Part shown: in pieces, positions 1 through 8,620 of the stretch
Position numbering within the stretch: position 1 is the first letter of the stretch
Layout: each line of letters starts with the position of its first letter
Origin: Methylobacterium sp. CB376
Lineage (GTDB): Bacteria; Pseudomonadota; Alphaproteobacteria; Rhizobiales; Beijerinckiaceae
Reading direction: 5' to 3'
DNA: 64,000 nucleotides
NCBI RefSeq assembly: GCF_029714205.1
Contig: NZ_CP121648.1
Span: 5,529,001 to 5,593,000, forward strand
Notes under the pieces: model-generated
What the model was told of the DNA's origin: nothing
The model's input: only the letters and a program-made list of their open reading frames with translations
Databases searched by the model: none
Program-made: the position numbers and the translations under genes

Positions 1-108
1 CTCCGCGATCGCCGCGAGGGCGGCGAGGTAGTCGCCCTCGTCGCGCTCGCCGTGGGGCGGCACGAAGCGCAGCACGCGCAGCGCGCCCTCGTCCTCCAGG
101 CTCACCAT
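1..108 (-). CDS. hypothetical protein, N-terminal part (runs off left edge)
   Basis: An open frame of 36 codons begins at ATG 108-106 and continues past the left edge. It begins MVSLEDEGALRVLRF. The start lies 2 nt after the TGA (113-111) of the upstream TonB receptor, so the two are probably cotranscribed. I do not recognise the family from this fragment and assign no function. Position directly behind a TonB receptor suggests membership of the same uptake operon, which is inference only. Confidence 0.5.
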   Translation of the reverse strand, partial: MVSLEDEGALRVLRFVPPHGERDEGDYLAALAAIAE

Positions 109-110
109 GG

Positions 111-2329
111 TCAGAAGGTCACCCGGTAGCCGGCCGTGACGGTGCGGCCGAGGGAATAGACCGGCAGGTTGCGCACCGAGGTGGCGGACGGGTTCTGGAC
201 GACCGCGTCGAGCAGGTTGTTGACCGCGAGATAGGCCTCGCCCCCCGCGACCGGCACCGAGAGCGCCGCGTTCATGGTGGCGCCGGCCTGATCCGGTAGC
301 GCGTCCCCGCGAGGTCGATGCGCGCGTCGCGCCCCGAATAGCCCTCGCCCTCCAGGCGCAGGGAGACCCCGCCGTCGAACAGGTAGCTCAGCCAGACCGT
401 TCCCCGGTAGGGCGTGGCGATGCGGTTGTTGGGCAGCCAGCTGTCGAGGCGGCCGTCCTTGTTGCTGTCGAAGCGGCCCTCCCGGTAGGTGCCGATCACG
501 CCCACGCGCGCCCGCTCGGTGAGGGCGTAGTCGGCGGTCGCCTCCGTGCCGTAGATGAATTCGCGCTGCTGCGAGATCGTGTTGCTGACCGGGTCGAAGG
601 TCACGCCCTCCCGCGAGGTGCTGATGAAGCCCGCGAGGCTCGCGCGCCACGGACCCTCGCCGCCGCGCAGGCCGAGCTCGTAGTTGTTCACGATCTGCGC
701 CTCCGGGGCGATCTGCTGGAAGCCGATCGTCCGGCGCGCGGCGGGCAGGCAGGTCGGGTTCGCCACCGGGCAGGCGAAGGCGGTGGAGAGGCCCGCGCGC
801 CGGGTATAGGCGCCGACGTCCGGCAGGGCGAAGCCCTGGGAGAAGCCGGCATAGACCTCCGCGAAGTCGGTGACCCGGTAGGTCGCCCCGACGTTGAAGG
901 TCGGCGCCGCATAGTCGAAGTGGCTGTCCGTCACCGCGAGGGCCGGCAGCACGTAGCCCTGGTAGCCGAGCGCGTTGCGCGCCGCGAGCGCCACGAAGGC
1001 GGCCGGCCGCGTGAAGTCCTGCACGTCGAGCATGAAGGCCTCGTAGCGCATGCCCCCGCGCACGGTCAGGCGGTCGGTGACCGGGATCTGGAGCTGCGCG
1101 AAGCCCGCCGCGGTCACCTGCTGGAGGGGCGTTAACACGTCCTCGCCGCTCGTGAGCGTCTGCCGGGTCTTCTCGACGATCACGTCGCTGCCCCAGGTCA
1201 GGCGCGCGCCCGGCCAGAGCCAGTCGAGGGGCGTGTCGACGGTCGCGTTCACGCCGCCGCGGTTGGAGAACAGCGTCGATTGGTTGTTGCGGCTCGTCGG
1301 GTCGTTCGGATTGAAGGAATAATAGACCTGCGCGTTGTAGGGAAACGAGAACGTGTTGAAATTGAAGCGCTTCTGGATGTCGTTGTAGAACCCGAGGATG
1401 CTGAGCGAGCCGAGGGCGAAGTCGCGGTCGAGGTAGCGCAGCTGCAGCGACTTGGTGTCCTCCAGCACGCTCAGGCCGGTGTAGGGCTTGCCGAAGAGCG
1501 GGCGGGCGAAGGGCGGGGAATAGTCGGTCAGGTAGCGGGGCGTCTGGTCGAAGGTGAACCAGTTGAACGACATCTCGACGCGCCGCGAGGCGTCGATGTC
1601 GTAGCCGAGCTTGGCCAAGATGGTCCCGCTGCCGAAGCGGTCGCCGCCGCCCTGGCCCAGCATGGCGTCGGAGGGCATTTCGCGGCCGGCCCCGTCGTAG
1701 GTCCGCCGGCTCATCCGGCCGGTGCCCGTGAAGACGTAGTCGAAGCCGCTCGGCTCGCGCCCCGAGACCGTGGCCGAGAGCTCCGGCACGACGGAGGCGC
1801 CGACGTCGTGCGTGAAGGCGCGCGTCGCCGCGTTGATCGTGACCCGCGGCGGCCCCGGCTCCGCCTTCCTGGTGATGAAGTTCACGGTGCCGCCCGTGGC
1901 GCCGGCCCCGTAGAGGCTGGAGGCGCCCGCCACCAGTTCGATCCGCTCGACCGCGTTGAGGTCGATGAGCGAGAGGATGCGCGAGACGTCGCGCAGCGGC
2001 GTGTTGAGCGGGACCCCGTCCACCAGCACGAGGAGGTCGCGGCCGCGATAGGTCTCGGAGGCGCCCGACACCGTCTGGTTCGACGCCGAGAAGCCCGGCA
2101 GCAGCCGCGCCAGGGCCGCGGAGGCGCTCGGGCTCTGCTTGAGCTGCTCCTCGATCGCGGGCCGGCCCACGACCTGCACCGTCTGCGGGATCTCCGACAC
2201 CGAGCGCTCGGCCCGCGCCGCCGTCACCGTGATCGCGTCGAGGGCGACGGTGCCGTCGGGGGCGCCCTGCGCGGCGGCCTGCGCCGTCGCGGCGATCAGG
2301 GCCGTCGTCGAGATCAGGATGGTCCGCAT
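111..2329 (-). CDS. TonB-dependent outer-membrane receptor, frameshifted near the 3' end
   Basis: Outer-membrane beta-barrel receptor for TonB-driven uptake, probably of a ferric siderophore. The start ATG at 2329 has GAGGAAC just upstream and opens directly onto a signal peptide (MRTILISTTALIAATAQAAA). Longer in-frame starts at 2341 and 2362 are possible. The plug domain follows (ITVTAARAE, then VERIELVAGASSLYGAGATGGTVNF). The first frame ends early at TGA 272-274 after GTRYRIRPAPP. The missing barrel end, finishing in the canonical terminal Phe (GRTVTAGYRVTF), is intact in the next frame down to 111. One lost base near 291-293 explains this. It is divergent from an AraC-type regulator, a common siderophore-receptor arrangement. 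Substrate is unknown. Confidence 0.85.
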
Positions 2330-2435
2330 CGTTCCTCGCATGCCTCCAAAGCTCCCCCGCACATCCGGGGTCCCGAGCCCCTGCCCTCGCGGAGCATTCG
2401 GAGCTGACCCAATGTTCGGTGCCAGTTTTTAATCG

Positions 2436-2446
2436 TTACAATGTAA
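2436..2446. promoter_or_regulatory. TTACAATGTAA palindrome in the divergent receptor/regulator promoter region
   Basis: A perfect 5+1+5 palindrome in an AT-rich patch of the 216-bp gap between the TonB receptor (start 2329) and the AraC-type gene (start 2546). Such a position fits an operator serving one or both divergent promoters. It does not match the Irr ICE motif seen at 61.5 kb. The bound regulator is unknown. Confidence 0.35.
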
Positions 2447-2545
2447 TCTTGCTGCATTCCGGCCGATTTTCGGCGGCCGTGTTCTTTCGTAATGTTCTCT
2501 GGCTAGTAGGATTGGGCGACGACAGCTGTCTAGGACGGGAGCGCA

Positions 2546-3550
2546 GTGGAAGACGGACTCACGCGAAACCCGGATCCGGGGGCGCCGCCGGGCGGCCTCG
2601 CGCCGGTGTGGATCCTCGCCGAGGGCGCGCCGCCGGGCGGCGGCTTCGCGCCGCCCCGCGCCGCGGGCCGGACCGCCCCCGTCCGCCGCGCGCCGCCCCC
2701 GGAGCTCCCGTTCGGGGCCGCGGCTTTGCTGCGCCTGGAGCCGGATATCGGGCTGATGTCCTGCTTCCGCCCGACGCCCGAGACCGACCTCCCGGTGGCG
2801 AGCCCCGTCCTGCCGGGCGGCGCCGTGCTGCTGCGCCCGCACGGCGGCGCCGTCCGGGCGCGGGTGGGGGGGACCCACGTCCTCGTCGAGGACGGCGAGG
2901 CGATCCTGCTTGCGGGGCCGGCGAGCCTGCGCGTCGCGGATGCGGGGCGCCTCGACGCGCTCGCGCTGCCCGCGCGCGCCGTCACGCCCGCCATGGCGGA
3001 GGTGGCCGCCTCCCTCCGGGTCTTCCCTCGGGACAGCGCGGCCTTGGCCCTGCTGCACCATTACGGCGCGGCCCTGATGCGGGGGCTGCTGCCGGTGGCG
3101 ACGGGCGCGCTGCGCGAGCACGCCCTCGGGCACATGGCGGGCCTCGTCGTGATCCTGTGCGCCGACCCGGCGCCGGGCCCCGTCCCCGCGCCCCTCGACC
3201 GCGCGGCGGCCCGGATCGGGGCGATCAAGGCCGAGATCGAGCTGCGCCTCGACGACCGCACGATCACGGCGCGGCGCGTCGCGCAGCAGCACGGGATCAG
3301 CCTGCGCTCGCTCCAGAAGCTGTTCGAGGCGGAGGGCCGGACCTTCTCGGACTTCGTGCTGGAGCGCCGGCTCGACCGGGCGTTGCGCCTCCTGCGCTCG
3401 CCCGCGCGGCGGCGCCAGCCGATCAGCGCGATCGCCTTCGAGGTCGGGTTCGGCGACCTCTCCTACTTCAACCGCACCTTCCGGCGGCGCTACGGGATCG
3501 CGCCGCGCCGGGCCCGCGCCGCGCCGGGCGATCCGCCCGAGGGCCACTGA
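2546..3550 (+). CDS. AraC-family transcriptional regulator
   Basis: A 334-aa protein with the AraC/XylS DNA-binding domain in its C-terminal 100 residues. First helix-turn-helix: ARRVAQQHGISLRSLQKLF. Second: ISAIAFEVGFGDLSYFNRTFRRRYG, ending in the family's usual Y/F-G-x-x-P-type motif. The N-terminal part is Pro/Gly/Ala-rich and is presumably the effector domain. The start is GTG with GGGAG upstream. Divergence from a TonB receptor suggests it activates that gene in response to the imported ligand, as PchR-type regulators do. The ligand cannot be told from sequence. Confidence 0.85.
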   Translation: MEDGLTRNPDPGAPPGGLAPVWILAEGAPPGGGFAPPRAAGRTAPVRRAPPPELPFGAAALLRLEPDIGLMSCFRPTPETDLPVASPVLPGGAVLLRPHGGAVRARVGGTHVLVEDGEAILLAGPASLRVADAGRLDALALPARAVTPAMAEVAASLRVFPRDSAALALLHHYGAALMRGLLPVATGALREHALGHMAGLVVILCADPAPGPVPAPLDRAAARIGAIKAEIELRLDDRTITARRVAQQHGISLRSLQKLFEAEGRTFSDFVLERRLDRALRLLRSPARRRQPISAIAFEVGFGDLSYFNRTFRRRYGIAPRRARAAPGDPPEGH

Positions 3551-3679
3551 CCCGGCCGGCGCGGGGGCTTCGCTCGGCCCGCCGGCCCGCATCGCGGCCG
3601 CCCCGAGCCGGCGCCCCCTTCGGCGCAGGAGGTCCGGGGCGGCGCGAGCCGCCCGAGGGGCCGCTCAGCGCCCGCGACG

Positions 3680-3695
3680 GGCCGCCGCGGCGGCC
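3680..3695. terminator. GC palindrome between convergent genes, possible terminator
   Basis: The perfect palindrome GGCCGCCGCGGCGGCC lies 3 nt beyond the stop of the leftward allantoinase gene, in the gap between two convergent genes. It can form a 6-bp stem with a 4-nt loop. There is no T run, so terminator function is only suggested. Confidence 0.35.
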
Positions 3696-3698
3696 GCC

Positions 3699-5135
3699 TC
3701 AGGCCGTCGCCGCCGAGGGGTCGGGCCGGGCGGGCAGGCGCTGGCGCAGGCGCAGCCGCGTGATCGCCTCGATCTCGGCGAGCGCCGCCTCGCGCTCGGT
3801 CTCCGGGTCGTGGCCGAGGCGCTCCTCCAGGGCGGCGAGGATCTCCTCGGGCCGGCGGTCCCGCACCGCCATCACGAAGGGGAAGCCGAAGCGGTCGCGG
3901 TAGCGGGCGTTGAGGTCGAGGAAGCGGCCGCGATCCGCCTCCGAGAGGGCGTCGAGCCCGGCGCTCGCCTGCTCGGAGGCGGAATCCGGCGTGAGCGCCG
4001 CGACCCGCTCGCCGAGATCCGGGTGGCTCCGGATCAGGGCGGTGAGCCGCTCGGGATCGGCGGCGCGCATCGCCGCGACCATCGCGGCGTGCAGCCCCTC
4101 GGCGCTGTCCTGCTCGGGGCCGATCCCGCCCGCGAGGGTGCGCTCGGCCACCCAGGGGGAATGCTCGAAGAGGTCGCCGAAATGCTCCAGGAACAGGGCC
4201 GGGCTCATCGTGCTGGGCGCCAGGTCGCCCGGCGCGTGCCGGCGGATCCAGTGCCGGGCGATGTCGAGCCGCGTCGCCACCCAGACGTCCGCGTGGCCCG
4301 CCACGTAGTCGAGGAAGCGCGCCAGGGCCGCCGCCCGGCCCGGCCGCCCGACCAGCCGGCAATGGAGCCCGACCGACATCATCTTCGGCGCGCGCTCGCC
4401 CTCGGCGTAGAGCAGGTCGAACGTGTCCTTCAGGTAGGTGAAGAACTGGTCGCCGCTGTTGAAGCCCTGCGGCGTGGCGAAGCGCATGTCGTTGGCGTCG
4501 AGGGTGTAGGGCACGATCAGGAAGGGCCCGCGCGGGCCGGACACCCAGTAGGGCAGGTCGTCCGCGTAGGAATCGGCGCCGTAGAGGAAGCCGCCCTCCT
4601 CCTGCACGAGGCGCAGGGTGTGCTCCGAGGTGCGGCCCTGGTAGAAGCCGAGCGGCCGGGCGCCGGTCACCTCCGCGTGGATGCGGATCGCCTCGCCGAT
4701 ATGGGCGCGCTCCTCCTCGGCGGAGAAGTCCTTGTAGTCGATCCACTTGAGGCCGTGCGAGGCGATCTCCCAGCCGGCCTCGCGCATCGCCGCGACCGCC
4801 TCCGGGTTGCGTGCCAGCGCGGTCGCGACTCCGTACACGGTCACCGGGAGGCCGCGCGCGGTGAACAGCCGCCACAGGCGCCAGAAGCCCGCCCGGGCGC
4901 CGTACTCGTAGATCGATTCCATGGTCATGTGCCGCTGGCCCAGCCAGGGCACGGCGCCGACGATCTCGGACAGGAAGGCCTCGGAGGCCCGGTCCCCGTG
5001 CAGCAGGCAGTTCTCGCCGCCCTCCTCGTAGTTGATGACGAACTGCACCGCGAGGCGGGCACCGTTCGGCCACTCGGCCTGCGGCGGGGTGCGGCCGTAG
5101 CCGATCAGGTCGCGCGGGTAGGAGGTCTCGGTCAT
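3699..5135 (-). CDS. puuE: fused allantoinase (PuuE type)/OHCU decarboxylase (UraD)
   Basis: A 478-aa two-domain enzyme of urate breakdown. Residues about 1-310 are a polysaccharide-deacetylase-like PuuE domain (SYPRDLIGYGRTPPQAEWPNGARLA, FVINYEEGGE, EIASHGLKWIDY), which opens the allantoin ring. Residues about 315-470 match OHCU decarboxylase (SHPDLGERVAALTPDS, SASEQASAGLDAL, NARYRDRFGFPFVMAVRDR), which converts 2-oxo-4-hydroxy-4-carboxy-5-ureidoimidazoline to S-allantoin. The fusion thus joins two consecutive steps. The usual partners (HIU hydrolase, allantoate amidohydrolase, urate oxidase) are not in this window. CGGAG lies upstream of the ATG. Confidence 0.92.
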   Translation of the reverse strand: MTETSYPRDLIGYGRTPPQAEWPNGARLAVQFVINYEEGGENCLLHGDRASEAFLSEIVGAVPWLGQRHMTMESIYEYGARAGFWRLWRLFTARGLPVTVYGVATALARNPEAVAAMREAGWEIASHGLKWIDYKDFSAEEERAHIGEAIRIHAEVTGARPLGFYQGRTSEHTLRLVQEEGGFLYGADSYADDLPYWVSGPRGPFLIVPYTLDANDMRFATPQGFNSGDQFFTYLKDTFDLLYAEGERAPKMMSVGLHCRLVGRPGRAAALARFLDYVAGHADVWVATRLDIARHWIRRHAPGDLAPSTMSPALFLEHFGDLFEHSPWVAERTLAGGIGPEQDSAEGLHAAMVAAMRAADPERLTALIRSHPDLGERVAALTPDSASEQASAGLDALSEADRGRFLDLNARYRDRFGFPFVMAVRDRRPEEILAALEERLGHDPETEREAALAEIEAITRLRLRQRLPARPDPSAATA

Positions 5136-5253
5136 GGCTCCGGTCCGGATTGGGAACCGCCCAGTTTAGCTCCCCGCCGCCGGGACGCCAGGGCGTGATC
5201 CGCCGCGAGCCCCCGGCGGCCCCGGGGCCGCGAGACCGGGCCCCGGGGCGCGC

Positions 5254-6525
5254 TCAGCCGAGCGCGTCGAGCATCGGATCCACCCGCGCGAAATGGTCCG
5301 CCCAGCTCGGCGGCGCGAAGCCGGCGAGCCGCGCCGCGAGGTCCCGGCGCGTCCGCGAGCCGGGCGCCGCCAGATCCTCGACCATCCGCATCCAGCCGAG
5401 GCCGTCGAGGGGGTGGAGGAGGGCCGCGAAGGATCCCGCCACCTCCCGGTGGACCGGGATGTCCGAGGCCACGACCGGCAGGCCGGCGGCGGCGGCCTCC
5501 ACCACCGGCAGGCCGTAGCCCTCCGCGAAGGAGGGCATGAGCAGCGCGGTGGCGCCCCGCATCAGCCGCACCAGCCCCGCCGTGGACAGGCCCGCCACCT
5601 CGACGACGTGCCGCCGCACCGCCGGGCAGCGGTCGAGGAGGTCGATCAGGTTCTCGCTCTCCCAGCCCCGGCGCCCGGCGATCACCAGCCGGGGCGTCGC
5701 GGGGCCGAGCCGGGCGTCGAGCTCCCGCCACAGGGTGAGGAGCCCGGAATGGTTCTTGCGCGGCTCGATCGTCCCGCAGGCGAGGAAGGTCGGGCGGTCG
5801 GGCGCGAGCGCCTCCCCGGCCCGGGCCGCGAAGGCGGGCTCGACGCCGAGGGGGCCCACCGTGACGGGGGGCACCCGCAGGCCCGCGCCCGCGAGGTAGG
5901 CCGCGACCCGCGCGCCCACGTCGGCCGAGTTCACCACGATCGCGGCGGCGTGGCGCGAGACCGTGCGCATCCGGCGGGCGTGGCGCGCCGCCTCGCCGTC
6001 GCGGCCGTATTCCGGGTACTCGATCGGGATGATGTCGTGCACGAAGAAGACCGGGCGCACGTCGGGGCGGTCGTAGAGCCAGTCGAACCGGGCCGGCCTG
6101 TCGAGGCGCAGATGCGAGGTGTGGAGGTAGAGCGCGCCCCGCGGCAGCCCGGCGATGCCGGGCATCCGGGCGAGCCGCAGCCGGATCGCCGCCTGAACCC
6201 GCCGCCGCCGGGGCGCCGGGGCGCCGCCCGCCGCGGCCGGCACGCCCTGGCCGAGGCGCGCCGCGAGCGCCCGGTAGGCGGGGTCGGCCTCGGCGGCGGC
6301 GTCCTCCGCCCAGCCCGCGACGGCGGCCTCCACGACGGCCTGCGCCTCCGGCCGCGGGAGGAGCCGCGGCCCGAGCGGCGTCGAGACGAGGCCGAAGCGC
6401 GGTCCCGGCTGGCCGAGCGCGTGGCGCGCATAGGCCAGATCGACGCGGTCGATGCCGGTCGGATGCGCCTGGGCGAGGCGCGTGACGAGGCGGGTCAGGT
6501 CGAGGACGACGGCACGATCTGTCAT
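5254..6525 (-). CDS. GT4-type glycosyltransferase
   Basis: A 423-aa GT-B-fold glycosyltransferase of the group 1/GT4 family. The N-terminal acceptor domain starts VVLDLTRLVTRLAQAHPTGIDRVD. The C-terminal nucleotide-sugar domain carries ACGTIEPRKNH, AGRRGWE and the E-x7-E element FAEGYGLPVVEA. The start ATG at 6525 was chosen because the family homology begins there; the same frame is open for about 900 bp further upstream but encodes low-complexity residues only. No polysaccharide cluster surrounds it, so sugar and acceptor are unknown. Confidence 0.85.
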   Translation of the reverse strand: MTDRAVVLDLTRLVTRLAQAHPTGIDRVDLAYARHALGQPGPRFGLVSTPLGPRLLPRPEAQAVVEAAVAGWAEDAAAEADPAYRALAARLGQGVPAAAGGAPAPRRRRVQAAIRLRLARMPGIAGLPRGALYLHTSHLRLDRPARFDWLYDRPDVRPVFFVHDIIPIEYPEYGRDGEAARHARRMRTVSRHAAAIVVNSADVGARVAAYLAGAGLRVPPVTVGPLGVEPAFAARAGEALAPDRPTFLACGTIEPRKNHSGLLTLWRELDARLGPATPRLVIAGRRGWESENLIDLLDRCPAVRRHVVEVAGLSTAGLVRLMRGATALLMPSFAEGYGLPVVEAAAAGLPVVASDIPVHREVAGSFAALLHPLDGLGWMRMVEDLAAPGSRTRRDLAARLAGFAPPSWADHFARVDPMLDALG

Positions 6526-6831
6526 GAAGGACCAGTCGAGAGAGGACCGGGCGCCCATAGACGGGCCGGCCGGCCGAGGCCAGGGTCTGTGCGATGCCGC
6601 ACGTCGCAGCGCTTGCCAGCCTAAGCAGTGATGATTAATCCCAATCGTCAGCGGCAGCCCGCCCACCGGCGGGCTTCGCCCATGGCGGCGATCGGTGACG
6701 GGGCGGGCACCGGCGCGTCGCACATCTTGGGCAGATTGATTAACCTGGAGCATTGTCCGAACCGGTGGATCGGACAGATCTCCAGCATGCGGAACGGGCC
6801 GCGGGCCCGGGCCCGCACTCGGGTGGGCGAC
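6526..6831. other. divergent promoter region, no gene seen
   Basis: A 306-bp gap between the glycosyltransferase and the rhodanese, with more A/T than the flanking genes around 6625-6760. It holds a 7-bp inverted repeat (TGTCCGA 6754-6760, TCGGACA 6770-6776) 55 nt ahead of the rhodanese start. No convincing promoter hexamers or ORF were found. Confidence 0.4.
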
Positions 6832-7152
6832 ATGACGATCGTGGATTGGGATCGCGAGGCGGTGAAGCGCGGCTTGGCCGAGGGTTCGGTCCTCCTCATC
6901 GACGTGCGGGAGGCGGACGAGTTCGCGCGGGGGCACATACCGGGCTCGGTGTCGCATCCGCTCTCGACCTTCGACCTCGGCGCGCTGCAGGCGCTGATCG
7001 CCGGTGACGGCCGGCGGCCGGTGCTCTCCTGCGCGGCGGGCGTGCGCTCCGCGCGGGCGCTCGCCTACGCGCAGAGCCAGGGCGTCGCGCTCACCGAGCA
7101 TTACGCGGGCGGGTTCAAGGATTGGCTCGGCGCCGGCGAGGCGGTCGAGTAG
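6832..7152 (+). CDS. single-domain rhodanese-like sulfurtransferase
   Basis: A 106-aa single rhodanese domain (VLLIDVREADEFARGHIPGS) with catalytic-loop Cys67 in LSCAAGVRSARA. Enzymes of this type accept and pass on sulfane sulfur; the physiological substrate is unknown. The start at ATG 6832 gives the standard family N-terminus (MTIVDWDREAVKRGL). An upstream in-frame ATG at 6628 would add 68 residues without homology. It is not evidently in an operon with the efflux genes 180 bp downstream. Confidence 0.85.
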   Translation: MTIVDWDREAVKRGLAEGSVLLIDVREADEFARGHIPGSVSHPLSTFDLGALQALIAGDGRRPVLSCAAGVRSARALAYAQSQGVALTEHYAGGFKDWLGAGEAVE

Positions 7153-7331
7153 GACGGCAATCCGCCGGGCCGCCCCGCGGCCCGGCGCTCGGATCGGCAG
7201 AGAGGCCCGCGGGAGGGCCGCGCGCCGCCCGCCGGCGCGGGTCCCGCTGCGGCCGGCGCGCCCCCCGGCCCCTGGCCGGATTCCCTCAAGGCAGGCGGCC
7301 GCGTGTGGCAGCGAGACACGGGAGAGTGAGT

Positions 7332-8464
7332 ATGCGCAGGCGCTGGCTGGCAGCGATGGTCTCGGCGCTCGTCCTGGCGGCGGGGGGCGGGCGCTCGGGC
7401 AGGCCCCGGGCGGCGCCCCGCCGACCGTGGTCGTCGCCAAGCCCGTGGTGAAGGAGGTGGTCGAGCGCGACGACTACACCGGCCGCTTCAACGCGGTCGA
7501 CTACGTCGAGGTGCGCGCCCGGGTGACCGGCTACCTGGAGAAGATCCACTTCCAGGACGGCGCCGTGGTGAAGAAGGGCGACCTGCTCTTCACCATCGAC
7601 CGGCGCCCCTACAAGGCGGCCCTCGACCAGGCCCAGGCCTCCCTCGCCTCGGCGCAGGCCCGCCTCACCTTCGCCCAGACCGACCTCGAGCGCGCCCAGA
7701 CGCTCAGCCGCTCGGGCAACATCTCCGAGCAGGTCACCGACCAGCGCCGGCAGGCCTCGCTCACCGCGCAGGCCGACGTCGACAACGCCACCGCGGCCCT
7801 GCGGCAGGCCCAGCTCAACTACGACTTCACCGAGGTGCGCTCGCCGATCACCGGGCGCATCTCCCAGCGCAACGTGACCGAGGGCAACATCGTCATCACC
7901 GACCAGACGATGCTGACCACGATCGTGTCGCTCGACCCGATCTACTTCTCGTTCACGGTCGACGAGCGCTCCTTCCTGACCTACCAGGGCACCCTCCGGA
8001 TCGGCATGGGCGCGACCCAGAAGGAGCACACGGTGCCGATCCTGGTGGCGCTCACCGGCGAGGACAAGCCGAGCCGCAAGGGCCAGCTCAACTTCGTCGA
8101 CAACCGCGTCGACGAATCGACCGGCACCGTGCTGCTGCGCGCCACGGTCGAGAATCCGGACAACTTCATCAAGCCGGGCCTGTTCGGGGTGGTGAGCATG
8201 CCGGCCTCGCAGCCCTACAAGGGCGTGCTGATCCCCGACGAGGCGGTGGCGGCCAACCAGGACAAGCGCATCGTCTACGTGGTCGCGGACGACAACACCG
8301 TCTCCTCCCGCAACGTGCGCCTCGGGCCGAAGATCGACGGCTACCGGATCGTCCGCGACGGGCTGAAGGGCGACGAGACCATCGTGATCAGCGGGCTCAC
8401 CCGGGTCCGGCCGGGCGCCAAGGTGACGCCGGACCGCAAGGACCTGCCCCCGACCCGGACCTGA
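7332..8464 (+). CDS. RND efflux periplasmic adaptor (membrane-fusion protein), apparent frameshift in the signal peptide
   Basis: Periplasmic adaptor linking an RND pump to an outer-membrane channel. The start is ATG 7332 with GGAGAGTGAG upstream, reading MRRRWLAAMVSALVLAAGG as a signal peptide. The mature protein lies in another frame: GQAPGGAPPTVVVAKPVVKEV, the lipoyl/barrel-sandwich motif (VTGYLEKIHFQDGAVVKKGD), an alpha-hairpin (about 7610-7800), then beta-barrel and membrane-proximal domains to 8464. One missing base in the G run at 7382-7387 would restore a single frame. Otherwise the protein would lack an export signal. It is followed after 156 bp by the pump gene. Confidence 0.85.
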
Positions 8465-8620
8465 CCGGGCGTCCCGACACCCGGGGCGCGCGGCGCCCCG
8501 ACACGCGGGGGCGCCGCCGCCCCCTCCGAGCGGGGCGCCCCTCCCGGAGGGGTGCCGCGCCCCCAAGGCCACGACAGAGCGGCCGGCCGCCCGCGGGCGG
8601 AGCCGGGCCGGAGGTCTCCG

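Noticed and set aside
6526..7440. Upstream extension of the glycosyltransferase frame to 7440
   Set aside because: The added residues are non-homologous, run across the rhodanese gene, and the family N-terminus begins at 6525.
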